A stretch of DNA of 64,000 nucleotides, taken from contig CBDFNC010000005.1 of NCBI GenBank assembly GCA_965249895.1, positions 2,542,001 through 2,606,000 of the forward strand, written 5' to 3'. This document shows positions 33,609 to 43,256 of this stretch, piece after piece. The position numbers and the translations under genes are program-made. Under the pieces are notes generated by a model, which saw only the letters and a list, made by a program, of their open reading frames with translations, searched no databases and was not told the DNA's origin. This DNA comes from CBDFNC01 sp965249895. GTDB taxonomy: Bacteria; Pseudomonadota; Gammaproteobacteria; Enterobacterales; CBDFNC01. How positions within the stretch are numbered: position 1 is the first letter of the stretch; each line of letters opens with the position of its first letter.

Positions 33609-34592
33609 TCAACACCTATCCAACTCATCTCCGCTCTGCGCCCGCATAACACTCAATATTTCTTCAATCAACGGCCTATATAAAAAGAGCGTTTCTTGCT
33701 CAATCCAGGTGTTATTCTCAATAAGTGGTGCAAGTTTCGAATACTGAGCCTTCGTGCCGCTATCCCAAGCATTTTTTCTCTCAGAAACCGGCAGGGTATA
33801 TTCTGCAAAAACATCTAACAACCAGCTTGGTATAAACAGGTTATCTCCCTTGCCAAGTTCTCTAGCCATCCGTTGAGCAATATCAATCCCATTCTGATCA
33901 TAGTCAGGAAAGTGTAGCCATTTCCCATTCAACATTTTGAGCAAGCGAATAGCTAAACTGTAGTTATTGCCGGGGCAGTGGATCCATAGAATATCAGGAT
34001 GCAAAGGCAGATCAATGTAGCCCAGATTCTCGACTGTGATTAGATAAGGTACCGGGGTAGAAAATTTACATTTCAGCAGGCTCCTCTCCGAGATTAAGTG
34101 CTCATCCGAACCATCCAAGGAAAACATCTTTTCCCATCTATCACCGCGCTCGATCAACATCTCTCCCCTGCATCGAAGAACCTCATCTGTCGTCAGCGGA
34201 ATGTGAGCGTTATCAAGGCTACCTTTCGAATGCCGTGAGACTAACGCTTTGTATGTCTTGTGATGCAGCAGTTCCCGACCGTCAAGCAAACTTAGAGCCT
34301 CAGTTCGTTTACTACGGTGTTCAACCTGTATTCGCAGCAGTTTCTTTTCTATCTCAGAGGCATTTTCCCCTGGCGTATCAAGCTCCAGCTCGAAGCGCTC
34401 GGCCAACTTCCTCAAACTATCAAAACTGCTAGGCCACAGCTTGAAATTACGACCTTTTGTCTCAATTAGGCGGGCTTCATTCAGGTAGTTATATAGCTCT
34501 TCCCGCTTTTTAGTTAGAGTCTCAGTGTTTCCTTTTAACAAGGAGATTATGAGCGCATGCTCCGGGGGGGCGTTAAAAATTGGCTTTGCCAT
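33609..34592 (-). CDS. jetD: JetD-like Toprim nuclease subunit (DUF2220) of a Wadjet-type system
   Basis: 327 residues and the last gene of the operon. An N-terminal helical domain (LLKGNTETLTKKREELYNYL, wHTH-like) is followed by a C-terminal Toprim fold of the DUF2220/topoisomerase VI-like type: VENLGYIDL with the metal-binding Glu (about residue 186) and HFPDYDQNGIDIA with the D-x-D pair (about 229-231). JetD is the nuclease that cuts plasmid DNA after loop extrusion by the SMC complex. It begins 34 bases after jetC and its ribosome-binding site is poor, so translation may be coupled. Motifs are complete. Confidence 0.85.
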   Translation of the reverse strand: MAKPIFNAPPEHALIISLLKGNTETLTKKREELYNYLNEARLIETKGRNFKLWPSSFDSLRKLAERFELELDTPGENASEIEKKLLRIQVEHRSKRTEALSLLDGRELLHHKTYKALVSRHSKGSLDNAHIPLTTDEVLRCRGEMLIERGDRWEKMFSLDGSDEHLISERSLLKCKFSTPVPYLITVENLGYIDLPLHPDILWIHCPGNNYSLAIRLLKMLNGKWLHFPDYDQNGIDIAQRMARELGKGDNLFIPSWLLDVFAEYTLPVSERKNAWDSGTKAQYSKLAPLIENNTWIEQETLFLYRPLIEEILSVMRAQSGDELDRC

Positions 34593-34626
34593 AATATGGG
34601 CACATTGTCTCCGCCCACCTCCTTAT

Positions 34627-37600
34627 TTAATTCACCGGAACTTCGTCTCGTTTTTTCGTTAACCCTTGGATTATCACCCGCTCCAAGTTACGGCCATGTA
34701 GGTTGGTCGTACGCCTTTGCAACTGATGATAAATATTGTCATGGTACATATCTTCACCTTCATACTTAGGGTGTGCAGCGAGGATCTGTATCTTTAGCTT
34801 CCTGGCTACACCCAGAACCTCAGCCCTTGCTTTCTCGTCCATCCGAGCCAGCTCATCCATCGGCAACAAAATAGGCTGTATCCCTTCTTCGCCAGGAGTA
34901 ATGCGGCGCATCAAAACAGTCAGTATGGTCAGCGTCATTCCCATGCTTTCTCCGGTGGATAGGTTACCCTCAAAGCCCACCGGGACACCTGGTGCGCTTA
35001 CCCGCTCGAACTGAATCTTGACCCTAAAATAGTTGTTGTGATCCAGCAGCTTTGACGCGTTACCCATCTCGCTTCGATTGGCTTTTTTCCAAACATTAGC
35101 AAGCAGTTCTTCAATAGTTCCTGTTTCCTCAGCGAACATATCTGCAGATCTCGTACCATCGGCAACGGCTATCCCCTTAAGAGTCTCCAATACCGCCATA
35201 TACTCTTTCTTTGGCTCGTATTTGAGTCCTATTTTACCGATTTGACCAAAGCTGAATCCCGCTAGTAAGGCACTCATTTTTTTGATTTGACGGCGCTCAG
35301 TGTTCAATTTATTTTGGATCGTACTCACTATTTGATTAGATTCAATTTTGAATTGCTCAATATGCTCATCACACTGCTTATGTAGATCATCAACATGCTC
35401 ACTCAGGTCAGTGAGGATCCGCTCAAGAGACTCAGATGGGCTTATGCTTTTATCTATGGTGCTGAGAATTTGGCCGCGTAGCTCCAGCCAAATTGACGTG
35501 TGATGCAATACATCACCTTCCACATTGAAGAGCAATAACGGCTCAGTATCCCGCCCCAGCATTTGCGGTAACTTAATCATATCGCTAATCGCTCGCACTA
35601 GGTCACTGCCGCACTTTGGTAAATTAGCGCTGTCATTATCAGCGTTTTCCTGGCATTCGTGTACCCTGGCACGAATACGTTTTGATTCAGTTAAATCAAC
35701 CGCTTCCAGTTTCTCATAAGAACGCGCTAAGTTACTGGTCATCCCATCGAGTCGCTCTACCAGCTTTGTACGCTCTTTTTCTTCTGATAGAGCCTTATCT
35801 TTGTTTTCACTCAACTGGTTTCGCTGTTTCTCTAAGGCGGCATTCAGCTTCTGGATGTTGTGTTTAATGCTACCAAAAGCCTCATCGAGTTTGAGATAGT
35901 TTTCCTCGGCTTTCTTTTCATCACCTTCACTGTAGTGGTTTTCCGGATCAGCGAAGAAGTTCGCCAGCTCATTGAGCAGTTTTGTAACTTCTTCTATTTG
36001 ACCTGCGAGCTTATTTCCTTCACCTGCTATGAACTCTAAAACTCTTCGGCTTTCCGATAATTTATCTCTCGCCTCATCGCTTTCGTTTTGAACTCGCTGA
36101 ATCTCCTGCTTCAAATTTGTCAGGGTTTGATCCAGGGTTATTTGCTTCTGCGCGTATTCTTCATATTCAAGATGGTGAAAATTACGCTCTAGCAATTGCA
36201 GGTTATCATGGAGTAGGTAGGCCGTTGAGCGGTCTTCTTTCACCTTATTTAACAGAGAGCCTAGTTTATCCAAATCTTCAGGATAAGGCTGGGTTAACCG
36301 CTGGATATACGACTCAATGCTTTCAATCCGATGCCTGACAAGCTTATTGCGGTATTCTGCTTCAACCACCTGACCAAGTAGTTTCTTAACCGCAGCCTCT
36401 TCTTTATCCAGATCCCTATCGAGCAGTGGCGCATACCGGGCGACAGACTCAAGCCTATTTTTTGTTTCACTTACAGCCTTGAGTTTCACTCTCAACATGT
36501 CCGTTTTTTCTTCTGTCGCTAAACAATCCTGTTCAACGTTAGTTAACTTCGATTGCAATGCTTCCACATCAGGATCGCCACTAATAGCAAGTTCAATATT
36601 TCTGCTAAGTGTTTCCACCGCATCAAGAAGCTTCTTGTTCTCTCTCCGTTGCTCATTGCATTTATCGAGATTAACTTCAATCTCGATAATCCTTTCTTCG
36701 CAGGCTTTCTTAGCTTCCGCTCTAGCTCGACGACCAAAAACAGGCTCTTCCGGAATAGGCGTGAGACGCAGCGTACTTTGGTTGTCCGCAACAATTGTGT
36801 ACGGTGGTGCTAGCTCATCGTCTTCCTCGCTACCAGTCAGCTCTGAAAGGTTAATTGTCGTGAAGTGTTGCCCAAACTCAAGTTCAAAATGGCCACTCCC
36901 GTCACGAGACGCTTCGATAAAGCAGATCTGATGCCTCAACCTCTCTACTTTGCCATATCCATCAATAACATCGGCAGCTGCAGCGCGAACATCTTCTACA
37001 ACGATAGCATTACGGAGATGGCCATATTCAGACTCATCATAAGCAGCTGCTTCAATATCTGGATCTAATACCTCATCCAATGTCTTCCCATTAACCAGTG
37101 AAGCAATTCGCTCCTGGAACATTTGCTCATCACCGAAGTTATCACTAACCGTTTTTTTTCGCTGCTTTTCAGTTCTCAGCTGATAATTCAGCTCATCCCG
37201 TTCAGTCTTAAGCTCTTTTTTTCGTTGCAGACTACTGACGCGACCCGAGTTCAGTATATCGACATTTAGCTTAGCGTTAATGTTATAACTATCATCAGCG
37301 TTGAATGTGTTAATAGCAGGCAAAACATCTCTACGGTACTGTGTACGCTCATCCTGTGCTCGCTCTATCGCAAATGTTAGTTCAGCTTTTTTAGTATTCA
37401 GTGTGGCTACGCTAACAACAAATCCCTCTACTGCCTGCGTCAACGAAGTACATGTCTTTTGGTTTTTATCTAATAGCTGGATAAAGTCATCATAGGTTTT
37501 AACATGCGTCTCGCCTGTGAAAGCCTTTTGAAGAACGGACTTGTGACCAATCGCGTTGGTTACATTTGCCTTTGTTGCCTCAGCCTCTGCTTTGCGTTCA

Positions 37601-39129
37601 AGCAAGTCTACATCGGAGCGTAGAGTCTGGAGTAATTCGTTGATAAAACCGAAATAATCAGACTTGCTATCAGGCAAGCTGTACTTACCAGCACCCTCAA
37701 ACTCAAGTTCTGTTTGTTGATAGGCTTGTTTTATCTCTTTCACATTCTGAATTTGAGAAGCCAGGCTGCTTTCTTCACCTCCAAGCTTACTAAACTCTGT
37801 ATACGCCTGAATTTTAAAGTCTGGGATGTCACCTTTGCTGATTTCTCCGGTTTTTTCTTCTAGAGCTTCCTTCAAATTTACAACATTTTCATATTGCACA
37901 GCTTTCTGAGCTGCCGCATCGAGCAGCCTCTTCTGGCTGGATAGTTGATTGGTCAACTCTCTTTCACGCTGGGTGAGTCCCTTTTGCGTTTCTTCCGCCA
38001 AACCCGCGGCATTTTTCACTTGCCGGTACTGCTCGCGATGTTCTTTTCGCTTATTCTCCAACTTGTTCATGGTTGAAAATTGTTCTGCTTGCGTTTTATG
38101 CTTATCTGCCAACTGGTACGTGTGCCGCCGGATTTTGTCGGCGCTGGCTCTCTTATCCGAAAGGTCATCCTTTTCTTTATCTAAATCAGAACATTTTTTT
38201 CCATTATCACTAATGGCTGTAGATAAGGCCTCAATCTGCTCACCTAACTCTTCGAGGTTTTTATTTACCGCTTTGAGACTAGCTTCAAGTCCAGCTGTCG
38301 ATAATCCGACCATGGCGAGCGCAACAACCAGATTCCTCTCTCCTAGTTCGGCCAGCGTTTTAAACACCAAATACTGCTCACTGTATTCGCTAAGCTGACG
38401 CTGCTTATGCCGCAGTTCCTTTAGTGCCTGCTCAACCGCCCTGGAAGAGGAGGAGCTGGAGCCTTTATCTCCAATCATAAATTTGCTCAGATTTTCAGTG
38501 ACCAACTTAGGGTCACCTTTAATACTGGCGCTGATCATCTCGCAATACTGAGTGGCTTTCGTTTGGCTGTTAAGGAAAGGCGCGAGGCAAGCATTAGACA
38601 GGGTACGGTTGTATTCTTTGAGGCTCAGATTCGATTTAAAGCTAGCGCCAGCCCCCGCTGCAACGGTGCGCATTTCCAAGAAACTTAAGGGTTTTAGCCG
38701 TCCATCATCTGTCTTTAGCGTGATTAAATCGACGGGATCTAAGTCCTCTGGTAGATCGGAATAAATAAACGTTTCAGGTTTGAGTTTACCGTCCGCTTTT
38801 CTAAATTTCACCCCAAAGACATAGCGGTTACCTCGCGGGTCTACAGCTTCAAGGCAAAGCACCGTATTCTCTCTGATTGGATCAGATTCTGGATCCTTCA
38901 ATGAGGGTTTAAAATTAAATTTCCCCTCAAAACTATTACGCCGTAGATCCGGTAATAAAACAAAAGGCACTGCGACCAACAAGGATGTTTTCCCAGCCCC
39001 ATTTGAGCCTAGAAGCGCGGTAATAGATTCACCTAAAAATAGTTTCTTACAGGGGATTCCGTAGTATTCAAGGACAGTGATACTACGGTAGCAACGCAAA
39101 TTTTTAGGCTCCATAAGTTCAGCCATCAT
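34627..39129 (-). CDS. jetC: JetC-like SMC/MukB-type ATPase of a Wadjet-type system
   Basis: 1500 residues. Walker A LLGSNGAGKTSLL lies at about residues 36-48; two long coiled-coil halves with a hinge-like middle region follow; the C-terminal head has the signature NLSTGESMG (about 1390) and Walker B ILLPMDELARMDEKA (about 1423), then LAAHPKYEGED. This head-coil-hinge-coil-head plan is that of SMC/MukB proteins. In Wadjet the complex extrudes loops on small circular DNA for cleavage by JetD. It overlaps jetB by four bases (ATGA). Its length is close to MukB and longer than a type I JetC, so a type II/III subtype is suspected. Confidence 0.88.
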   Translation of the reverse strand: MMAELMEPKNLRCYRSITVLEYYGIPCKKLFLGESITALLGSNGAGKTSLLVAVPFVLLPDLRRNSFEGKFNFKPSLKDPESDPIRENTVLCLEAVDPRGNRYVFGVKFRKADGKLKPETFIYSDLPEDLDPVDLITLKTDDGRLKPLSFLEMRTVAAGAGASFKSNLSLKEYNRTLSNACLAPFLNSQTKATQYCEMISASIKGDPKLVTENLSKFMIGDKGSSSSSSRAVEQALKELRHKQRQLSEYSEQYLVFKTLAELGERNLVVALAMVGLSTAGLEASLKAVNKNLEELGEQIEALSTAISDNGKKCSDLDKEKDDLSDKRASADKIRRHTYQLADKHKTQAEQFSTMNKLENKRKEHREQYRQVKNAAGLAEETQKGLTQRERELTNQLSSQKRLLDAAAQKAVQYENVVNLKEALEEKTGEISKGDIPDFKIQAYTEFSKLGGEESSLASQIQNVKEIKQAYQQTELEFEGAGKYSLPDSKSDYFGFINELLQTLRSDVDLLERKAEAEATKANVTNAIGHKSVLQKAFTGETHVKTYDDFIQLLDKNQKTCTSLTQAVEGFVVSVATLNTKKAELTFAIERAQDERTQYRRDVLPAINTFNADDSYNINAKLNVDILNSGRVSSLQRKKELKTERDELNYQLRTEKQRKKTVSDNFGDEQMFQERIASLVNGKTLDEVLDPDIEAAAYDESEYGHLRNAIVVEDVRAAAADVIDGYGKVERLRHQICFIEASRDGSGHFELEFGQHFTTINLSELTGSEEDDELAPPYTIVADNQSTLRLTPIPEEPVFGRRARAEAKKACEERIIEIEVNLDKCNEQRRENKKLLDAVETLSRNIELAISGDPDVEALQSKLTNVEQDCLATEEKTDMLRVKLKAVSETKNRLESVARYAPLLDRDLDKEEAAVKKLLGQVVEAEYRNKLVRHRIESIESYIQRLTQPYPEDLDKLGSLLNKVKEDRSTAYLLHDNLQLLERNFHHLEYEEYAQKQITLDQTLTNLKQEIQRVQNESDEARDKLSESRRVLEFIAGEGNKLAGQIEEVTKLLNELANFFADPENHYSEGDEKKAEENYLKLDEAFGSIKHNIQKLNAALEKQRNQLSENKDKALSEEKERTKLVERLDGMTSNLARSYEKLEAVDLTESKRIRARVHECQENADNDSANLPKCGSDLVRAISDMIKLPQMLGRDTEPLLLFNVEGDVLHHTSIWLELRGQILSTIDKSISPSESLERILTDLSEHVDDLHKQCDEHIEQFKIESNQIVSTIQNKLNTERRQIKKMSALLAGFSFGQIGKIGLKYEPKKEYMAVLETLKGIAVADGTRSADMFAEETGTIEELLANVWKKANRSEMGNASKLLDHNNYFRVKIQFERVSAPGVPVGFEGNLSTGESMGMTLTILTVLMRRITPGEEGIQPILLPMDELARMDEKARAEVLGVARKLKIQILAAHPKYEGEDMYHDNIYHQLQRRTTNLHGRNLERVIIQGLTKKRDEVPVN

Positions 39130-39845
39130 ATACTCCCGCCAGCTTCTGCTAACTCATCAATGTAATCTACCTGCTCTTCATCAGGCACAGATTCAGCATC
39201 ATCCGTGTCTAAGTTATCGATATCCCCAGAGTCCGGAGTTGCTGTTTCAATCGAGCCTTTATTGAGCAATCGTGCAATGGACTCCTGTAGTTCCCCTCCA
39301 CCGCGAAGCTGCTCAATAAAGCGCATGACTCCTTCATATATCTCATACTCCCCTGCGCCTTTAGCAATCTCCTGCACAAAACCATATCGTCCAAACTGTG
39401 ACAATATTTTCCGTGCTTCAGATTCAAAACGAAGGTTAGAAGCTGGTGTATTTATCCTGCCAAACACCCGCTCAAAAGTAACCTTGGGAACTAAGTCGTG
39501 TATCTTTTCAGTAATATCTTCAAATTTAACGCTGTTACTTACCAGATATTTGCTATCCAATTTGATAAAGCTCAGTACAATGCCTATCAGAGTGGCCTTC
39601 TCCTCTAGACGACGACGCTTAACACCTTTGGCTGATGCCCCAGGTAAGATATAAAAGACACTTTCTGAAGTTCGTTCAAAATCAATTGAAAACCTGGCGT
39701 ACCAGCTCATCAACTGCTCCTGATTCTCAAGACAGAACGTATGCAATGCATCTTGTTTAGAGCTGATATGAACACCCTTCCTCAGTTCACCATCCAGTTG
39801 TGGGAAGATAGTCTTCGATAGTGTTTCGTAAACCCTTTCATTCAT
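39126..39845 (-). CDS. jetB: JetB-like (MukE/KITE-type) subunit of a Wadjet-type system
   Basis: 239 residues. No catalytic motif; helical, with winged-helix-like segments (GRYGFVQEIAKGAGEYEIYE, then GVMRFIEQL) and a very acidic C-terminal tail (DSGDIDNLDTDDAESVPDEE). Size, acidic tail and position between the kleisin-like and SMC-like genes fit the MukE-like JetB subunit. The start has AAGGAT upstream, overlapping the end of jetA (5-base gap), and the stop overlaps jetC, so all three are translationally linked. The assignment rests mainly on operon position. Confidence 0.78.
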   Translation of the reverse strand: MNERVYETLSKTIFPQLDGELRKGVHISSKQDALHTFCLENQEQLMSWYARFSIDFERTSESVFYILPGASAKGVKRRRLEEKATLIGIVLSFIKLDSKYLVSNSVKFEDITEKIHDLVPKVTFERVFGRINTPASNLRFESEARKILSQFGRYGFVQEIAKGAGEYEIYEGVMRFIEQLRGGGELQESIARLLNKGSIETATPDSGDIDNLDTDDAESVPDEEQVDYIDELAEAGGSI

Positions 39846-39850
39846 TTGAT

Positions 39851-41212
39851 TTAATCCTTGAACAACTGTGGCCTAAGAAGAATCTCATCGATCTTTTCGG
39901 CAGAAACGAAGAAGTGAATTTTTTCACCCATTAATTGGCCCGGTAAAGCCATCCACTCAGCATCAATATTCAGTTCATTTGTACTGGCTTCCACTACTAA
40001 GCTCAGTAATGGCAGCAATAGGCGTTGCACTTGATCCAGACCTTCTGAGGCTGATATATGCTCAGCAAGGTTACCGATATGGACAAGTTCCAAATGTTGA
40101 ACCTCTCGCAAAAGACGTCGTAGTCGCTGTTCGAATTCTTCAAGTTCACTCTCATCAACTACAATCAGTTCTGCATCATCCATGACGTCGACAAAGTGCT
40201 CGGTGTCATCCGGAAGCTCAAAATGCTCAATCATTGGGAGTGTTTCTGGCTCACAAGCGATAAGATGAAATGGAGTTTGCTCATAATTTGCCAGAAGGTC
40301 GTTCATCAGCGACTTTGTTAGTCGCTCTGCATCAATCGCCACAGCCCAAGTCAAGTGATTCAACACTCGAGTATAAAACCCTAACCAAGAGCGAATGGCA
40401 TTCTCACACCAGTCGTGGGATGAAGCGATCCTCACTCGTAATTCATCCAGAGAAACAACGAGCGTATCAATTTCTCCTCGTTCACAGATCTCCTGGATCT
40501 GTTCGATATAGTCTTTAGCCCTATCTGATTTTCCGTGAAGCACGTCTTTTAAAGCTTTAATTGTCGAGGCAGCGGGATCCAGAAGCTCCTCTCTGTATCG
40601 CCTTAAATCATCAGAGCTTCGTTGCTCATCTTTATGGCCGGTTTTCAGCACCTCCCGGCTTCTATCTAGTTCATTGACAACCTGTTCTTGCTTTTTAATG
40701 ATTGATAGCAAAGCTTCCCATACCAAGCTTTTCAACTGCTGCTGAAGCCTGGTTTTCTGTTCGGGGTCAACGGCAGTCTCTGCATTGAGTTTTAAGCGTT
40801 CAAGTTGCTCTAGCAGGTTGTCGTAAAGTAATTCGATAGACCCCTTCAAATCATCCAGCGTCTCAGTCTCTAGAAAAGACAGCAACTTGTCGGCATACGT
40901 AGTCAAATGGTAATCAAAAACCACCTGCCCGCCACGACTACCTTGCTGACTGGTCATAATACGCATTTCAATCATGCGTTTTACAAAACTCTCTGCCTTT
41001 ATCTGAGTATTACTTCCCCGATCTGCAATCATGTTCAGCACCAGACTGAAAGCTACCTCAACCTCATCAAGGGAGATAAATGCCAATTCCATTTCTTCAG
41101 CTTCTTGCTGCAAGGTATACAGAATTGCTAGATCTATATGTGACAAATCGATTCGGTAGCGCTCTGTAAGCAAGCGCCTGCGTATATCGACCTCGCTCAG
41201 TTCCTTAGCCAT
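39851..41212 (-). CDS. jetA: JetA-like (MukF/kleisin-type) subunit of a Wadjet-type system
   Basis: About 453 residues from ATG 41212, chosen because GGGGGAAAA precedes it; ten further upstream codons, with four consecutive Cys/Gly codons, are unlikely. An N-terminal winged-helix region (LLTERYRIDLSHIDLAILYT...) is followed by long helices (LLEQLERLKLNAETAV...; LKALKDVLHGKSDRA) and a C-terminal part that could bind the SMC head. No enzymatic motif. It is the first gene of the jetABCD operon and faces a divergent WYL regulator across a 125 bp promoter region. Confidence 0.78.
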   Translation of the reverse strand: MAKELSEVDIRRRLLTERYRIDLSHIDLAILYTLQQEAEEMELAFISLDEVEVAFSLVLNMIADRGSNTQIKAESFVKRMIEMRIMTSQQGSRGGQVVFDYHLTTYADKLLSFLETETLDDLKGSIELLYDNLLEQLERLKLNAETAVDPEQKTRLQQQLKSLVWEALLSIIKKQEQVVNELDRSREVLKTGHKDEQRSSDDLRRYREELLDPAASTIKALKDVLHGKSDRAKDYIEQIQEICERGEIDTLVVSLDELRVRIASSHDWCENAIRSWLGFYTRVLNHLTWAVAIDAERLTKSLMNDLLANYEQTPFHLIACEPETLPMIEHFELPDDTEHFVDVMDDAELIVVDESELEEFEQRLRRLLREVQHLELVHIGNLAEHISASEGLDQVQRLLLPLLSLVVEASTNELNIDAEWMALPGQLMGEKIHFFVSAEKIDEILLRPQLFKD

Positions 41213-41257
41213 TTTTCCCCCGCAGCAACAAAAATGCACCACTTTACAATATGCACA

Positions 41258-41277
41258 ATTATAATACGTATCATAAT
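41258..41277. promoter_or_regulatory. 20 bp palindrome between the WYL regulator and jetA
   Basis: ATTATAATACGTATCATAAT matches its own reverse complement at 18 of 20 positions and lies in the divergent promoter region, 46 bases from jetA and 61 bases from the regulator start. A symmetric site here fits a dimeric WYL repressor of the BrxR/CapW type controlling both directions. Confidence 0.6.
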
Positions 41278-41337
41278 GCTACACACTGAGCTAAGATAAT
41301 ACTGTTCTTTTTTACAGCACTTTAGGGGAGAGGTATC

Positions 41338-42195
41338 TTGCTTACTTACGAAGAACAGCACCGCTTTCGAATGATAGAGATCATTCTGTACTGGGAGGGT
41401 TCGCTGAATACTTCACAAATCACGAGCGCGTTGAACATTCAGCGAAACCGAGCTTCAACGATAATCAGTCAGTACAAAAAGACCTATCCCGACAGCCTTC
41501 ATTATGATGCTAGCCTGAAAACTTATTTGCCCGGGACTAAATTCCAGCTTCATCATGCACAGGATAGTTTTAGTGAGTACGTTTCCTACCTTAGGACTTA
41601 TAAGGGCGGTTGCTTAGATGGAGGTTTCAGCAGCCATATATGCTCCCTTAATGAGCCTCTGGCACCTTTGCCAATAACCCGCCAAATTGTTAGCGCCATC
41701 ACCCGGCGAGAAATACTGGATGTCAGTTATGCATCTATGAATTCACCAGATCAGCCAAAGTATCGCCAAATAGCTCCGCATACCCTGATCCATAATGGGT
41801 TACGCTGGCACACTCGAGCCTATTGCTTGAGGAATAATAGATTCCAAGACTTTGTACTTGGTCGATTTTTGACTGTGACATTTTCTGGAAAAGCCCCAAT
41901 CGAAATGGATAAAAGCCGGGATACATTTTGGACTGAGCAAGTAACCATAAAAATAAAACCGAAGAGTGATCTCTCTTTAAAAAAGAGAAAAATCATTGCA
42001 GTTGAGCACTGTATGGTTGACGACGAATTAGAACTTTCGTTTCCAAAAGCATTGCTTCTTTACAAGTTACAACAGTTTCACCTTTCTCCTGAATGGGAGA
42101 GCTCCCCACATAGCCATTTAGAAATTATCAATAAGGGAGAAGTTGGAGAACTATGGTCAAAGTTAGGACTTAATAGCTTTAAGACAGAATTGTAA
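41338..42195 (+). CDS. WYL-domain transcriptional regulator (BrxR/CapW-like)
   Basis: 285 residues from the TTG at 41338, behind GGGGAGAGG. An N-terminal winged helix (MIEIILYWEGSLNTSQITSA, then LNIQRNRASTIISQY) is followed by a WYL domain (REILDVSYASMNSPDQPKYR, HTLIHNGLRWHTRAYCLR, FQDFVLGRF) and a C-terminal WCX-like part. The RWHxRAYC and DFVLGR motifs are typical of BrxR/CapW repressors of phage-defence systems, which bind palindromic operators and may be released by DNA or nucleotide ligands. Divergent from the Wadjet-like operon. The ligand is unknown. Confidence 0.85.
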   Translation: MLTYEEQHRFRMIEIILYWEGSLNTSQITSALNIQRNRASTIISQYKKTYPDSLHYDASLKTYLPGTKFQLHHAQDSFSEYVSYLRTYKGGCLDGGFSSHICSLNEPLAPLPITRQIVSAITRREILDVSYASMNSPDQPKYRQIAPHTLIHNGLRWHTRAYCLRNNRFQDFVLGRFLTVTFSGKAPIEMDKSRDTFWTEQVTIKIKPKSDLSLKKRKIIAVEHCMVDDELELSFPKALLLYKLQQFHLSPEWESSPHSHLEIINKGEVGELWSKLGLNSFKTEL

Positions 42196-42279
42196 TAGCT
42201 CCGATGTTTGAATGCCATATACCCAAACGACTTCAAGATCCGGGGTTTAAGCTTTGAAAGTTACCATTAATTTTACCGT

Positions 42280-42600
42280 ATAAGATATCAACAACCTCGG
42301 AAAGCACCACAGATACCCCAAGGCCTGATAGTGTTTTTAGCTCAGGCTGTAAGCTGACGGTATTCACGTTCTGCTAAATCAATAGCTAAGCCCACACATC
42401 AAGCCATTAATCGACCAAAACAGGATTTGCATCATTGATTTTTCTCTTAGTGGGTAGGCTTACCAAGCATTGATAGGCATTTGCACTCGGATTAAGGCAT
42501 TTTACCCAAACAGATAGCGAAGTTCCTCCCTGTGCATTGAACAACTTTGCGCCGGAAAACAAAGAACTGGATGACAAGTTTAACCAGAAGCTAAACCTGA
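42280..42600 (+). pseudogene. Decayed hydrolase fragment (copy B)
   Basis: Shares stretches with the hydrolase pseudogene at about 32150-32470, for example AGGCCTGATAGTGT / AGGCCAGATAGTGT and the elbow region TTGGTTTTTCTCTTGG / TTGATTTTTCTCTTAG. It has many indels and stops, and both ends are missing. It is followed directly by the araC copy B, repeating the hydrolase-araC arrangement seen at 31.8-33.4 kb. Confidence 0.65.
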
Positions 42601-43256
42601 GATTTGCGCCTGTTTCGCCATTGGCTGGGGCTTAATTTAGTCAGCCGAAGAAATACCCTGTTAAAATTTGATTTGGTCTGAAATCCAGCATCATACATGA
42701 TCTGGGTAACTGGCTTATCGGTTTGCGATAACAGCTCACAAACCTGTCTTATACGGAACCCGTTAATGTACTGGGAAACATTGAGCCCTGTTTTTTGGTT
42801 AATTTGCTGAGACACCTGGCGAGCGGAAGTCCCCACCTTGCGGGCTAATTTGGCCAGGTTTAAATTCGGATCCAAATACAAATCTTGCGCCAACACTTTA
42901 TCCTGTATCAGCTTAAACAGATCCTTATCCTCAGCATTGCTTGCCGCAGCCACGACTTGTCTTGACTCTAGCTTAGGCTCCATGACTTTCACCCTGCTTG
43001 TCACCGTCAGGGCTGCACTGATCAGCAGGGCCACAACCACTCCGGACCAGGTCACTATGGCAGCCGCAATTTGTCCTGAATACATAGCTATGTCTATGCC
43101 GATGATCAGGTCTAAGCCGCCAAATAACACCAATACTCCGCCGACCATTCGCCATACCCAAACGGCCTGGCCCACGGTTTCCAAGCTAGCCGACTCTAAT
43201 GCATCAGCCCCTCCTGAAGCACCATACAAAATAAAGCCCCCATATATCAGATAAAC

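Noticed and set aside
34627..41242. The SMC operon as a chromosomal MukBEF condensin.
   Set aside because: The gene order includes a Toprim/DUF2220 nuclease and a divergent WYL defence regulator, and the locus is flanked by duplications, fitting Wadjet better than housekeeping mukFEB.
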